From: Cytophagales bacterium
GTDB taxonomy: Bacteria; Bacteroidota; Bacteroidia; Cytophagales; Thermoflexibacteraceae
Reading direction: 5' to 3'
Assembly: GCA_013298985.1 (NCBI GenBank)
Contig: JAAFJS010000002.1
Location: 26,562-90,561 of the forward strand
DNA: 64,000 nt
Shown piece by piece: positions 1 through 8,800 of this stretch. How positions within the stretch are numbered: position 1 is the stretch's first letter; each line of letters opens with the position of its first letter. The notes under the pieces are model-generated. The model saw nothing but the letters and a program-made list of their open reading frames with translations, searched no databases and was not told where the DNA came from. A program made the translations under genes and the position numbers.

Positions 1-59
1 CCATGTATAATGGTGAATATCACTCTTATAACGGTGCAGGAACGATAACGGTGGAGTAA
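1..59 (+). CDS. C-terminal end of an unidentified protein (partial)
   Basis: An open frame enters from the left edge and stops at TAA 57-59. The visible tail is rich in Gly, Tyr, Asn and Thr and ends ITVE. It is followed within 10 bases by a strong hairpin, which fits a true gene end. Too little is visible to name a family. Confidence 0.4.
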   Translation, partial: MYNGEYHSYNGAGTITVE

Positions 60-65
60 ATAGCC

Positions 66-119
66 AAAACTTTATCGTTGATAATTTTTGTATTAAAAAA
101 TTATCAACGATAAAGTTTT
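66..119. terminator. Perfect 24-bp inverted repeat, likely bidirectional terminator
   Basis: Bases 66-89 and 96-119 are exact reverse complements around a 6-base loop. The outer arms are A-rich on the left and T-rich on the right, so the RNA from either strand ends in U. It sits just after the partial upstream gene and downstream of the minus-strand lipoprotein remnant, so it could terminate both. The length and perfection of the stem are unusual for a simple terminator. Confidence 0.7.
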
Positions 120-172
120 AATCACAATGCGTGTTAGTTTCCATACGCAAAAATACAATTTCTATATAAATT

Positions 173-262
173 TTAAACAATGGGGAGTTCGTCAAGGGTG
201 CTTTTGCATTTGAGATTGAGAAAGAGCAAGGCTGTAAAGCAGAGATAGAGGATAGTTTTCAT
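173..262 (-). pseudogene. Truncated copy of the neighbouring secreted protein (signal peptide only)
   Basis: A minus-strand frame starts at ATG 262 and encodes 29 residues: a hydrophobic signal-peptide core followed by KCKSTLDELP, then a stop. The same KCKSTLDELP stretch, with near-identical DNA (about 30 bases at 182-212 against 736-765), follows the signal peptide of the complete gene at 305-823. I infer a tandem duplication whose second copy lost everything after the mature N-terminus. A genuine 29-residue lipopeptide is less likely. Confidence 0.5.
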
Positions 263-304
263 AGAATTAAATGTGTTTAAAGTGTGAAAAATGAATTAAA
301 TAAA

Positions 305-823
305 TTAGTCAAATTTGATATCAAATCGTCCTTGTGTAATTTTAATAGTATCACATTTGCCATTATACAAACGAGCCTCAAATCGTCCTGCCACGATATA
401 GTTTTTCATATCATATTTGATAATTTCAATAATGCCCTCTTGAATATATCCATTATATCGCACATATTGGCACCCTCGATTTAAATCATCAAAATCAATA
501 ATATGATTTACTCCGTCCAGTATATATTTCCCTGTTCCACCAAGTTTTCTAATAAAAATACCAGCCCCCTGGTCAGTACTACCTTTTATGCGATAGGTAG
601 ATATGCTAAAAGTTCCCCCATTTGGCTGAAGGAATGGTTGGAAGTTAGTGGTCAGCCCTGCCCTTCCTTCAGGTTGCCATACTTCTCCATTGAGCAAGAA
701 TGCAAATGTACCTTTCCCTTCCTGCGTTTCAGGGGGGAGTTCGTCAAGGGTGCTTTTGCATTTGAGGTTAGCAAAGCAAAGAGCGCATAGCAGTAACATG
801 ATGAGATAAGTTGTTTTTCTCAT
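305..823 (-). CDS. Secreted or lipid-anchored hypothetical protein (DUF6252-like)
   Basis: A 172-residue protein with a hydrophobic N-terminal signal (about residues 1-20) and a cysteine at about 23 in the sequence NLKCKS, which may be a lipid-attachment site although Lys at -1 is unusual. The mature part begins with a GTFAFLLNGEVW motif typical of small Bacteroidota beta-sandwich lipoproteins (DUF6252-like), then alternating hydrophobic strands and no catalytic signature. It is expected to be periplasmic or surface-exposed. A truncated paralogue lies directly downstream. Function unknown; the family assignment rests only on the motif after the signal peptide. Confidence 0.65.
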   Translation of the reverse strand: MRKTTYLIMLLLCALCFANLKCKSTLDELPPETQEGKGTFAFLLNGEVWQPEGRAGLTTNFQPFLQPNGGTFSISTYRIKGSTDQGAGIFIRKLGGTGKYILDGVNHIIDFDDLNRGCQYVRYNGYIQEGIIEIIKYDMKNYIVAGRFEARLYNGKCDTIKITQGRFDIKFD

Positions 824-827
824 ATTT

Positions 828-1210
828 TTAAGGATTTATAATGGTGATAAAATAAAAAAACTGTTGTATGCCAGTAAAACATACAAAGATTAAGACGAAG
901 AAAAGCAAAGAAAAATTTGGAAGTGCGGAAAAAAGCTTGTTAAAAGTTTTGCAGTTTTGTTTTAATGGTAGATATTTGCATGATACATTTTGTTTTATTT
1001 GTTTAAAAATAAGATAAAAATAGTAGAAAAACAAGTAAGAAATAAAAACTTATTGTTAAATTTTAACCCCTAAAAAAGACTTACAAATTGATAAATAAAT
1101 CTTCTTCTTTTGCCTGTGGGCAATTACTAATTCACCTGTAGAGTATCACCTAAAAAGCTGAAAGTTAAGAAAGTAACACTATAAAAACTGCTACTGGGCA
1201 GCACTTTTCT
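828..1210. other. Intergenic stretch without a supported gene
   Basis: AT-rich DNA between two minus-strand genes. A 68-codon minus-strand frame (828-1034) is almost only Phe, Leu, Ile and Asn and has no support. A short inverted repeat (TTGTATG / CATACAA) lies near 864-886. I see no convincing promoter. Confidence 0.4.
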
Positions 1211-1825
1211 TTACCATTTCTTATTAAAAATCTCTGACAAAATAAACGCCTGGCGGACAGATTGAGGGTTTTTAATCATTTTGATAAGGGCTTCGTTCCT
1301 GACCTCTTTTTTCTCCTCATATTCCTTGTATCGTTTCAGTTCTTTTTTTAGCTCGGAGATTTCGTCTTTATGTCCAGAAATTTCTTTGAGTTGCGTTTTT
1401 TCCTTTTTGGTAGGCATTTCTTTGACTTCCTCTATCTCTTTGGCAAGGAGTTCTTTTTCTTTGAGCAGCGGTCTTTTGCCCGACATATCCATCAGGGACG
1501 AGTTGTTATTGCCGTCCAGTTTGATTTCTCGTTCCTTCAACATTTTTTTGAGCTGGGCGGGGCGCACAGTTACCATTTCGCTGGGCGAAACGCCCATGTT
1601 CATTCTGGATTTGGGCGCATTTTGCTCAAATTTTTTCAAAATATCCTCGAATGAAACTTCCTTTTCGACCACCACTTCCTTATTTTGTATCTGTGCCACA
1701 GGCGAGTTAAACTTTTCGGGAGCCTTGTTCACTTTTTCTGTGGGCTTAGACTTAAACAGATAAAAAAGTATGCCGACAATCAGCGCAAAAACTATTTTCA
1801 AGATTTCATCAAATCCATCTTCCAT
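1211..1825 (-). CDS. Membrane-anchored coiled-coil hypothetical protein
   Basis: A 204-residue protein with one N-terminal membrane segment (about residues 8-24) after a short acidic start, a Pro/Lys-rich linker, and a long charged region (about 100-185) of Lys/Glu heptad-like sequence that should form a coiled coil. The topology suggests an inner-membrane anchor with the coiled coil in the cytoplasm. No enzymatic motif is visible. It is divergent from the GSCFA gene starting 87 bases away, so the two may share a promoter region. Function unknown. Confidence 0.6.
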   Translation of the reverse strand: MEDGFDEILKIVFALIVGILFYLFKSKPTEKVNKAPEKFNSPVAQIQNKEVVVEKEVSFEDILKKFEQNAPKSRMNMGVSPSEMVTVRPAQLKKMLKEREIKLDGNNNSSLMDMSGKRPLLKEKELLAKEIEEVKEMPTKKEKTQLKEISGHKDEISELKKELKRYKEYEEKKEVRNEALIKMIKNPQSVRQAFILSEIFNKKW

Positions 1826-1911
1826 GATTGAATCGCGTTTAAATATTTTATTTTAAACAAAAATAGTAAATTTGTTCGAATTAAATAAATGCAAACTACA
1901 ATTTATTTCTC

Positions 1912-2886
1912 ATGTTTCGCACCGAACTTATCGCAAACCCCTATTCGCAATCCATTAATCTACAAAATACACTTTTGTTGATGGGTTCTTGCTTTTCTGA
2001 CAATATCGGTAAGTTATTGCAAATCAATAAGTTCAATGCTCTCGCAAATCCTTTGGGCGTAGTGTATAATCCTCTTTCTATTTTTTATTTGTTGGAAAAT
2101 AGCCTGCAAAAAAAAGAATTTGCTGCCAATACCTTTGTTCAGCACCAAGAAGTTTGGTATAATTACCATTTTCATTCTGAAATTTCTGCACTCAAAAAAG
2201 AAGATTTGGAAAACAAAATGAGTGAAAAACTGACTCAGGTAGCGCAAGGACTTGGCGCAAATCCGTTCGTGGTTCTTACCTTTGGGACTGCCTTTGCCTA
2301 TCGCCTGAGAGAAAATGGGGAATTGGTAGCGAATTGCCATAAAATGCCTTCACAATTATTTGAAAAAGAACTCCTCTCCGCCGAGCAAATCGTTTCTGCT
2401 TTTGAGAAATTGCATGAAATTTTACCCCAAAACACGCCTATTATCTTGACTGTCAGCCCTGTACGCCATCTCAAAGAAACGCTATCTCTGAACTCAGTGA
2501 GCAAAGCTGTACTGCGAATTGCCTGCCACCAGCTCACCCAAAAGTTTGAGAATGTAAGTTATTTTCCTGCCTTTGAGTATGTGCTTGACGACCTGCGCGA
2601 CTACCGTTTTTATGAGGCAGATATGCTCCACCCTAACGCCCAAGCAATTGATTATGTGTTCTCTAAGTTTGCAGAAACCTATTTTGATGCGCCCACGCAA
2701 ACCTTCCTACGAAAGTGGGAAAAAATCTATAAATCATTACAGCACCATGCTTTTTATCCTGAAACGGGAACGCATCAGCTATTTTTAAAAAATCTGCTCC
2801 AACAGCTGATGGCGATTCAGGAAATAGAGGTAAGCAGCGAAATTGAGTTTGTAAAACAGCAAATAAAAGATAATTTTGGTAATTAA
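1912..2886 (+). CDS. GSCFA-domain protein
   Basis: A 324-residue protein of the GSCFA family (PF08885), named for the N-terminal motif seen here as GSCFSDNIG at about residues 25-33. NPLGVVYNP and a later SPVRH segment also fit the family. The fold resembles SGNH-type hydrolases, and members are thought to act on polysaccharide-related substrates, but no activity is established. No signal peptide, so probably cytoplasmic. A TAAATTTG sequence at 1867-1874 matches the Bacteroidota -7 element, though I find no good -33 partner. Start chosen at the first ATG, where family similarity begins. Confidence 0.85.
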   Translation: MFRTELIANPYSQSINLQNTLLLMGSCFSDNIGKLLQINKFNALANPLGVVYNPLSIFYLLENSLQKKEFAANTFVQHQEVWYNYHFHSEISALKKEDLENKMSEKLTQVAQGLGANPFVVLTFGTAFAYRLRENGELVANCHKMPSQLFEKELLSAEQIVSAFEKLHEILPQNTPIILTVSPVRHLKETLSLNSVSKAVLRIACHQLTQKFENVSYFPAFEYVLDDLRDYRFYEADMLHPNAQAIDYVFSKFAETYFDAPTQTFLRKWEKIYKSLQHHAFYPETGTHQLFLKNLLQQLMAIQEIEVSSEIEFVKQQIKDNFGN

Positions 2887-3008
2887 CTATCTGATAAACT
2901 ATATTTTATAAAAAATGAAGTTTGTAAATTGTGTATTAAACTTTGTAACGACTACCAAATAAAACCCACCACTTATAAAAATCTTACTTTCATGCTTTTC
3001 ATTTTTTT

Positions 3009-3016
3009 TAACTTTG
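3009..3016 (+). promoter_or_regulatory. Candidate -7 promoter element (TAACTTTG)
   Basis: It matches the Bacteroidota TAnnTTTG consensus 18 bases before the ATG at 3035. No convincing -33 TTG was found at the usual distance, so this is a weak call. If real, the transcript leader would be very short. Confidence 0.35.
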
Positions 3017-3034
3017 AATTAAAAAGGGTAATTG

Positions 3035-3523
3035 ATGAAAAAAATAACCTTCTCATTTCCAATATTTTGTTTCTCATTTCTTTGCTTTGCGCTATCCGCT
3101 TTTGGGCAAGAGAAATACGAAGAATATTGTAATCAAAAGTTTAACTATTGTATTTCTTTCCCTGCCTCCCTGCTTAATCCTAAGCCCGATTTGGCAGGAG
3201 TAGAGGGCAGAGAATGGAGAGCAAAAAAGGGCGAAGCAAAGGTATATGTTTTGGCAAGAACGAAGGAAGAAGCTATCGAGCCGAGTCTGGGCTTTAAAAG
3301 CGTTTATACCGACGTAACTTACAGTAAAGCAGTAACTTACGAAGTAGTCAAGAAAGATTGGTTTGTAGTTTCGGGCTATACCGAAGACGGCAATATCTTT
3401 TACTCCAAGGTCATTCTAAAAAATAAGGTGGTCTATTACGTGTGCTTGGAATATCCTAAAAGTGAGAAAAAAACTTGGGACAGCCAATGCGGAAAAATAG
3501 CTAATTCATTGATTATTAAATAA
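3035..3523 (+). CDS. Secreted hypothetical protein
   Basis: A protein of about 162 residues with a clear signal peptide ending near AFGQ (residue 24), then a Cys-containing mature region (EYCNQKFNYCISFP) recalling Bacteroidota proteins that begin with a short two-cysteine motif and a PsbP-like beta-sheet. ATG 3035 is preferred over the overlapping TTG three bases earlier. It is the first of four closely spaced co-oriented small genes (6 bases to the next), so they are probably co-transcribed. No catalytic motif is visible; function unknown. Confidence 0.65.
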   Translation: MKKITFSFPIFCFSFLCFALSAFGQEKYEEYCNQKFNYCISFPASLLNPKPDLAGVEGREWRAKKGEAKVYVLARTKEEAIEPSLGFKSVYTDVTYSKAVTYEVVKKDWFVVSGYTEDGNIFYSKVILKNKVVYYVCLEYPKSEKKTWDSQCGKIANSLIIK

Positions 3524-3529
3524 AAAAGT

Positions 3530-3985
3530 ATGTGCGACTTTGACAAAGGTTTTATTTTATGCACTTGCAAGGATAAACCCATAGTACATAACAAAAATTC
3601 GAGGCGATACAAAAAAGAACAGGCAAATGTTCCTACGCTGTATCGCTGGTATCTGTCTGCATTTAACGGATACATAAGCGAAGAGATTGAGGGCGCGCCG
3701 ATGATGGAAGGAATCTATGAGTTCCCTGCTGAAAACATTGGCAAGGGGCTGACAGAGGAATGGGTTTTGCTCAACCTAAATGACAGAAATTGCTTTGATT
3801 TTGACTACACACCCCAAGAGGGCGACAATCTTGTGATTAATGCTGACCAAAAATCATGGATTTATCTTTCTTTTATTTTCCGCAATCAACGCTGGGAAAT
3901 AGGTCATTATGAGCCATTTGATTCTATTAGGACTATGAAGATAGAGGGAAAAATAGCGCAAATAGAAGAAAAAGAGGAAGCGTAA
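3530..3985 (+). CDS. Hypothetical cytoplasmic protein
   Basis: A 151-residue soluble protein with no signal peptide or membrane segment. Its N-terminus has several cysteines (MCDFDKGFILCTCK) and the centre is rich in aromatic residues. Only four bases separate its stop codon from the next gene, so the two are very likely translated from one mRNA. I recognise no family. The pairing of two adjacent acidic proteins of similar size is compatible with an immunity-type or accessory pair, but nothing in the sequence proves that. Confidence 0.55.
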   Translation: MCDFDKGFILCTCKDKPIVHNKNSRRYKKEQANVPTLYRWYLSAFNGYISEEIEGAPMMEGIYEFPAENIGKGLTEEWVLLNLNDRNCFDFDYTPQEGDNLVINADQKSWIYLSFIFRNQRWEIGHYEPFDSIRTMKIEGKIAQIEEKEEA

Positions 3986-3989
3986 AAAT

Positions 3990-4532
3990 ATGAACAGTAA
4001 TCACTTACTAAATCAAGCAATTCAGGAAGCGTTCTTGCAAAGCAATGTCATAGATTATGCTCATTGCTACTACGTAGAGCTGCTCTATCAGCCCACTTTT
4101 ACGAGCAGTTTTTTCTTGCAATTAGCTTGGGAAAAAGATACATTGCATTGGTACAGAAGTATTTGGTTAAGAGAAAGGGACGAGGAGATGCTGGACACTT
4201 GGTTAGCTTATCTCAAAGAAAATGAAGAAATATTGCCTTTGGAATTGACTTTTTTCAAAGAAAACGGCAAGGAAAACCCTCTCATTGCCAATGATTTGAT
4301 GACAGAAATCAATCGCTTGGCTGTGAAGCCCGTTTTTTTTGATGATGGAAACTGGGGCAGGGACGGAGCAGAAATTACCTTGAAAATAGGAACGCCAAAG
4401 TCCGAGATTACCTATCACTGGCACACCTGCGCTACTCCAGAAACATGGGAATCTTTAAATAAATTAGTAGAAGTTATTTTGTTAATTAACAGAAAATTAA
4501 GTAGTTATGAGGGATTTGCTCCCTATAGATAA
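3990..4532 (+). CDS. Hypothetical protein
   Basis: A 180-residue acidic, Trp- and Tyr-rich soluble protein starting five bases after the stop of the previous gene. No signal peptide. It has a helical N-terminus (NQAIQEAFLQ) and a central strand-rich part. No family recognised. Its spacing and orientation place it in the same operon as the genes at 3035-3985 and 4554-4943. Confidence 0.55.
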   Translation: MNSNHLLNQAIQEAFLQSNVIDYAHCYYVELLYQPTFTSSFFLQLAWEKDTLHWYRSIWLRERDEEMLDTWLAYLKENEEILPLELTFFKENGKENPLIANDLMTEINRLAVKPVFFDDGNWGRDGAEITLKIGTPKSEITYHWHTCATPETWESLNKLVEVILLINRKLSSYEGFAPYR

Positions 4533-4553
4533 GTACCTGATAATGACCAAAAA

Positions 4554-4943
4554 ATGAAAAATAGATTTACCAAAATATTGTTTATGAGCATTTTAATAGA
4601 AATATTTACAGCCTGCTTTACGCCGAAAATCGTAGAAAGCTGTTTCACCGAAGCCAATTACGAGCAGACGCGCAAGTATTGTAAGTGGAAACTCCAAACC
4701 GCAAAGACCATCAAGGTCATAATAAGTGGCGGCTACGAACTCAAAATGGGTGAAAATCAAGAAATTTTATTCCAAGAAAAGGGCTATTCCATTGCCAAAA
4801 TTTCCAAAGGCGAAGGAATCGTTTTGCTTCCTGTCAAGCAATCTAAAAAGTTAGAGAATAAAGTAAATACTGCTTTTTGCGACTTGGTAAAAACCGCAAC
4901 TATTTGGGGGACAAGGTATAATGACCATTTCAAAGAAGACTAA
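4554..4943 (+). CDS. Putative small lipoprotein
   Basis: A 129-residue protein with a basic N-terminus, a hydrophobic stretch and a cysteine at about residue 20 in the context IFTAC, which fits a lipoprotein signal (Ala at -1). The mature part has two more Cys residues and a short beta-rich region. Last gene of the four-gene group beginning at 3035, with a 21-base gap from the gene before it. Function unknown. Confidence 0.55.
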   Translation: MKNRFTKILFMSILIEIFTACFTPKIVESCFTEANYEQTRKYCKWKLQTAKTIKVIISGGYELKMGENQEILFQEKGYSIAKISKGEGIVLLPVKQSKKLENKVNTAFCDLVKTATIWGTRYNDHFKED

Positions 4944-5049
4944 TTCCTCCAGATTATTTTGAGGTACATATTACATTTCTCGTCTTGCTGACCATTCTTT
5001 TTTTTTGTTTTTTTCATTATCTTTGCATTAGGGTAGTTATATTTTTGCT

Positions 5050-5057
5050 TATCTTTG
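5050..5057 (+). promoter_or_regulatory. Candidate -7 promoter element for the TPR gene (TATCTTTG)
   Basis: TATCTTTG occurs at 5018-5025 and again at 5050-5057, both matching TAnnTTTG. The second lies 24 bases after a TTTG that could serve as -33, slightly longer than ideal. Either would give a leader of 70-110 bases to ATG 5129. Confidence 0.35.
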
Positions 5058-5128
5058 TTTGACTAACTTCCTTTTTTTGTAAACAATAATGATAAAAACA
5101 TTTTTAATTATTTCCAAACATTAATTTT

Positions 5129-5659
5129 ATGAAAATTGACAACAGCAAATACGACGATATGTTTTTTCAGGCAGACCAGCAAATCAAAGACAATCAGATT
5201 ACGCAGGCTATCAAGACTTTAGAGGCGATAATCGAGGAAAATGATGAATATGGGAGGGCATACAACCACTTGGGCTGGGTCTATGAAACGAAGTACCGCA
5301 GCTACGAAGAGGCGGAGGAGTGCTACAAAAAAGCGTTGAAGTTTTCGCCCGAATATACACCTATCTATCTAAATTACGCCTATTTCCTTTCTAATCAGCA
5401 CAGATTCAAAGAGTTAGAAGCACTCTTGGACAAGGCTTTGCACGTATCAGGCATTTACAAGCCAAGTATTTATAACGAATACGGCATCATGTACGAGCTT
5501 TCCGAAAGATTTGATTTGGCGATTGATTACTACAAAAAAGCTATTTTTAGCTGTACTGACAACAATAACATCAAAACCTATCAAGATTCCATAGAACGCT
5601 GTAACCAAAAGAAGCAACTCTTCGCGCCCCCACATAGCGGAGGCAGGGCAGGCGAGTAA
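5129..5659 (+). CDS. Tetratricopeptide-repeat protein
   Basis: A 176-residue protein made of about four TPR units: residues roughly 8-40, 41-75 (GRAYNHLGWVYE...YEEAEECYKKALKFSP), 76-110 and 111-150 (YNEYGIMYELSERFDLAIDYYKKAI). The repeats form a helical scaffold for protein binding; no enzymatic domain is present. It has no signal peptide, so it is cytoplasmic. The last 11 residues (PPHSGGRAGE) look like low-complexity DNA read into the frame and are probably not part of the fold. The partner is unknown. Confidence 0.75.
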   Translation: MKIDNSKYDDMFFQADQQIKDNQITQAIKTLEAIIEENDEYGRAYNHLGWVYETKYRSYEEAEECYKKALKFSPEYTPIYLNYAYFLSNQHRFKELEALLDKALHVSGIYKPSIYNEYGIMYELSERFDLAIDYYKKAIFSCTDNNNIKTYQDSIERCNQKKQLFAPPHSGGRAGE

Positions 5660-5812
5660 TGCTAAATACACATTTCCTGGCGGCAACCGAGAACAAGTAA
5701 GAAAACGAGATAGTTTGGCACGCTTTTGAAAGTATTAAATAAAATTTTCCTATTTTTTCATAAAAAAGTTCAATTTTTTTGGCAAAATATTCTTTTTGTT
5801 AAACTAATTGTT

Positions 5813-5820
5813 TAACTTTG
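5813..5820 (+). promoter_or_regulatory. Candidate -7 promoter element for the LysM gene (TAACTTTG)
   Basis: TAACTTTG matches the Bacteroidota -7 consensus 58 bases before ATG 5879. A TTG lies only 14 bases upstream of it, shorter than the usual 17-21, so the promoter is tentative. Confidence 0.35.
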
Positions 5821-5878
5821 ATACCATATATCATTGAAATTAAGGGAGATTACTCAAAAAGAACCTACTAAAAATACT

Positions 5879-8800
5879 ATGAATAAATACATTTTTCTTC
5901 TCGTTTTATGGCTTGGAACAGCTATTCAGGTACAATCCAACTCGCTAAAAAAGACCTCTGACGTACCTTCTGAAATGCGTTTTGCGGAAATGCAACTCAT
6001 CATTGACCAAGAAGCAAGGGAGATGATTCAAGACAGGGTAGATATTCATTTGCAAACAGTGCATTATAACGTTTGTGTTTCGCGTGCAAAGCTGTTTTTT
6101 CCGCTTATTGAGCAAATCTTAACCAGCCAGCATACCCCCACAGACATCAAATACCTAAGCATACCTTCCAGCTTGGTATTTCCTAACTTTGAGGCTCCTG
6201 ATGGCAGTAAGGGCTTGTGGCAAATTAGCGACAGCTTGGCTCCACACATTGGCTTAGTGGTGAATGACCAGATAGATGAGAGAATGAATGTTATTGCTTC
6301 AAGTGAGAGCATTGCCAAACACCTCAACGAGAAAAACTATCTTTTGCGTAACTGGGTTTATACGCTGATGAGCTACCGCATGGACTTAGTAGATGCCGTA
6401 AACCAGATGGACAAGGCATCATTTGGCGCAAACCAGCTTTATATTACAGGGAAAACACCCAAAGAGATTATAAATTTGTTGGCGTATGTGATTGCCTACA
6501 AAGACAAGATAGAGGCTGCGCCTGTGCCTAAATTGGAGTTTTTGACGTATAATGATTCCAAAGGCAAATCGCTGGCACAAATCGCTAATTTTACAAGTCT
6601 TTCCTACGAACAGGTCAAAAACTTTAATCCATGGCTTTTGACGGAAAAAATCCCTACTTCCAAAGATTTTCCTGTGCTTTTGCCTGTAAATAAGTCCGCC
6701 AAATCAGATTTAAAACGATTGATAGAAAGCAAAAAGATAAAGAGTGAGGCAAATAATTTGTTTGACACTACCAAATATCCAATTTTAGTAGGCAAAACTG
6801 TAAAGCCATACAGAGATAAAACTTATACTTTTGTAATGGCAAATGGCTTGAAAGCAATCATTGCGGGCGAAGGCGACAGAACGGCAGACTTGGCTGATGT
6901 GGCTGATATTAGCCCCGAAAAGTTTAGACAGCTAAACGAGATGACTGATTTTGATGATGTGAAGCAAGGGCAGGTGTATTATTTGGAGAAAAAAAATAAG
7001 AGAAGCGACCTCAAAGAACACATCATGGAGGCGGGCGAAAGTTTTTGGGACGTAAGCCAGCGTTATGGTCTGCGAATAGCTACGCTGATAGCCAACAATA
7101 GACTTACTGAACGTGATACGGCAAAAGTGGGTCGCGTGGTATGGCTCAAAGAAAAACGCCCTGAAAGTTTCCCTGTGGAATACAAGCAGTTAGCGCAAAA
7201 TCCTATTTATGTGCAGCCTGATAATGAGGTAATAAACCCAACAAATAATAATACAGCAAAGCAAGTAGTAAAAACGGATAACCCCTTGCCCACTGTTACC
7301 AATACTACTTCGCCCGCAGATACTGATTCTACTTATATGGTCAAAGCAGGGGAAACGATTGTAGAGGTTTTCAAAAAAACCAATGTGCCTTTTAACGAAT
7401 TGGTGGCACTCAATGACCTGAAAACGCCTAACGTGTATGAAGGGCAAATATTAAGGCTGAAACCTTCGGCAGTAGTCAAAAATAATGGTGCAAATATTCC
7501 TGTCAATACAGACCCTACCTTTGTGCCGCCTACGGCTGAGGAGGTTGCCGCCTTGCAAATGACTGTTGCCAAATCAGATTCTATCAAACCTAATGCAGAA
7601 GAACATACAGTTGCCAAAGGTGAAACTTTGTCAGGCATTGCAAGCAAATATGCCTTAGTAACCAATGACTTAAAAAAATGGAACAAGTTAGATGCCAAAG
7701 GAGGCATACGCGTAGGGCAGAAACTCAAACTCAAAGCCCCTGCCGCCAGTGCCATGACTGATAATACAGCTAATAACCTGATTGCCAAGACAGATAGTGC
7801 AGAAGTAGTGCATACGGTTATTGCCAAAGAATCACTTTGGGGAATTGCTAAAAAATATGGTGTAACCCAAACTGACATCGCAAAAATTAATCAATTAGAT
7901 GAAAAAGCACCTGTCATCAAAACAGGTCAGAAATTGACGATTAAGCGCAGAACTGCCCCAAGAAATGCAATGGAACAACAGTTGCCAGTTACCAATAATC
8001 AGTTACCAGTAACCAGTAACCAACAACCAGTAATCAATAATCAGCAACCAACAAACCAACTACCAACTACCAACAATAACCAACAACAAGTGGAAGGAGT
8101 AAACCCCAAAAATGATTTGCCGTATGTGGTCAATCCGCCTGCTTCGGAAAATGATATTGTAGAGGTCAATCCATCAGTAGATTATTTTGGAAGTTTGAAA
8201 AAACGCTATTATTTGGACAATGAGGACATTGCGAAATGGAATGGTATTCCTATGGAAGAGGTCTTAGACGGTACTATTCCCTCAGACAGAAGGACGTTAG
8301 TAGTTTCACAAAAAGGCTATAATATGTCTTTGCTCAGTGGAAATACGGTCGTTTATCCAAAACAAACGGAAACCGCACCAGTAAAGCAACAACCTGTGTA
8401 TAACCCAACAACACCTGTGAACAACGCAGGTACGCAACCTGTGTATAACCCAGCATCAGGAGGCAGCACGCCGCCGCCGCAAATGGGAACAGGTACCCAG
8501 CAGGTAAATGGAAGTGGCGCGACTCAAAAAATACCTATCAATGCTTTTTCAGATAATTTCTTTGCTATCAAAGACAAATACAAACTTACTGATGAAGATA
8601 TTGCGCGTTTGAATCCAACTATTTCTATGGAGGCAATCAAAAGTGGTTCTATTCCTTACGAAATTACCGAATTGGTCGTGGCAGGTTCAGGTAGCGGCGC
8701 AGTTACCCAGACGCAGCAAGTCCCTGATTATGGCACAGGAACGAGTGGAGGCACTAATCCTGTGGCAGATGTTCCCACAGGCAGCCCTGTTACTATTCCT

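Noticed and set aside
828..1034. 68-codon minus-strand frame
   Set aside because: Composition is that of AT-rich non-coding DNA (Phe, Leu, Ile, Asn, Lys) with no start context or similarity.
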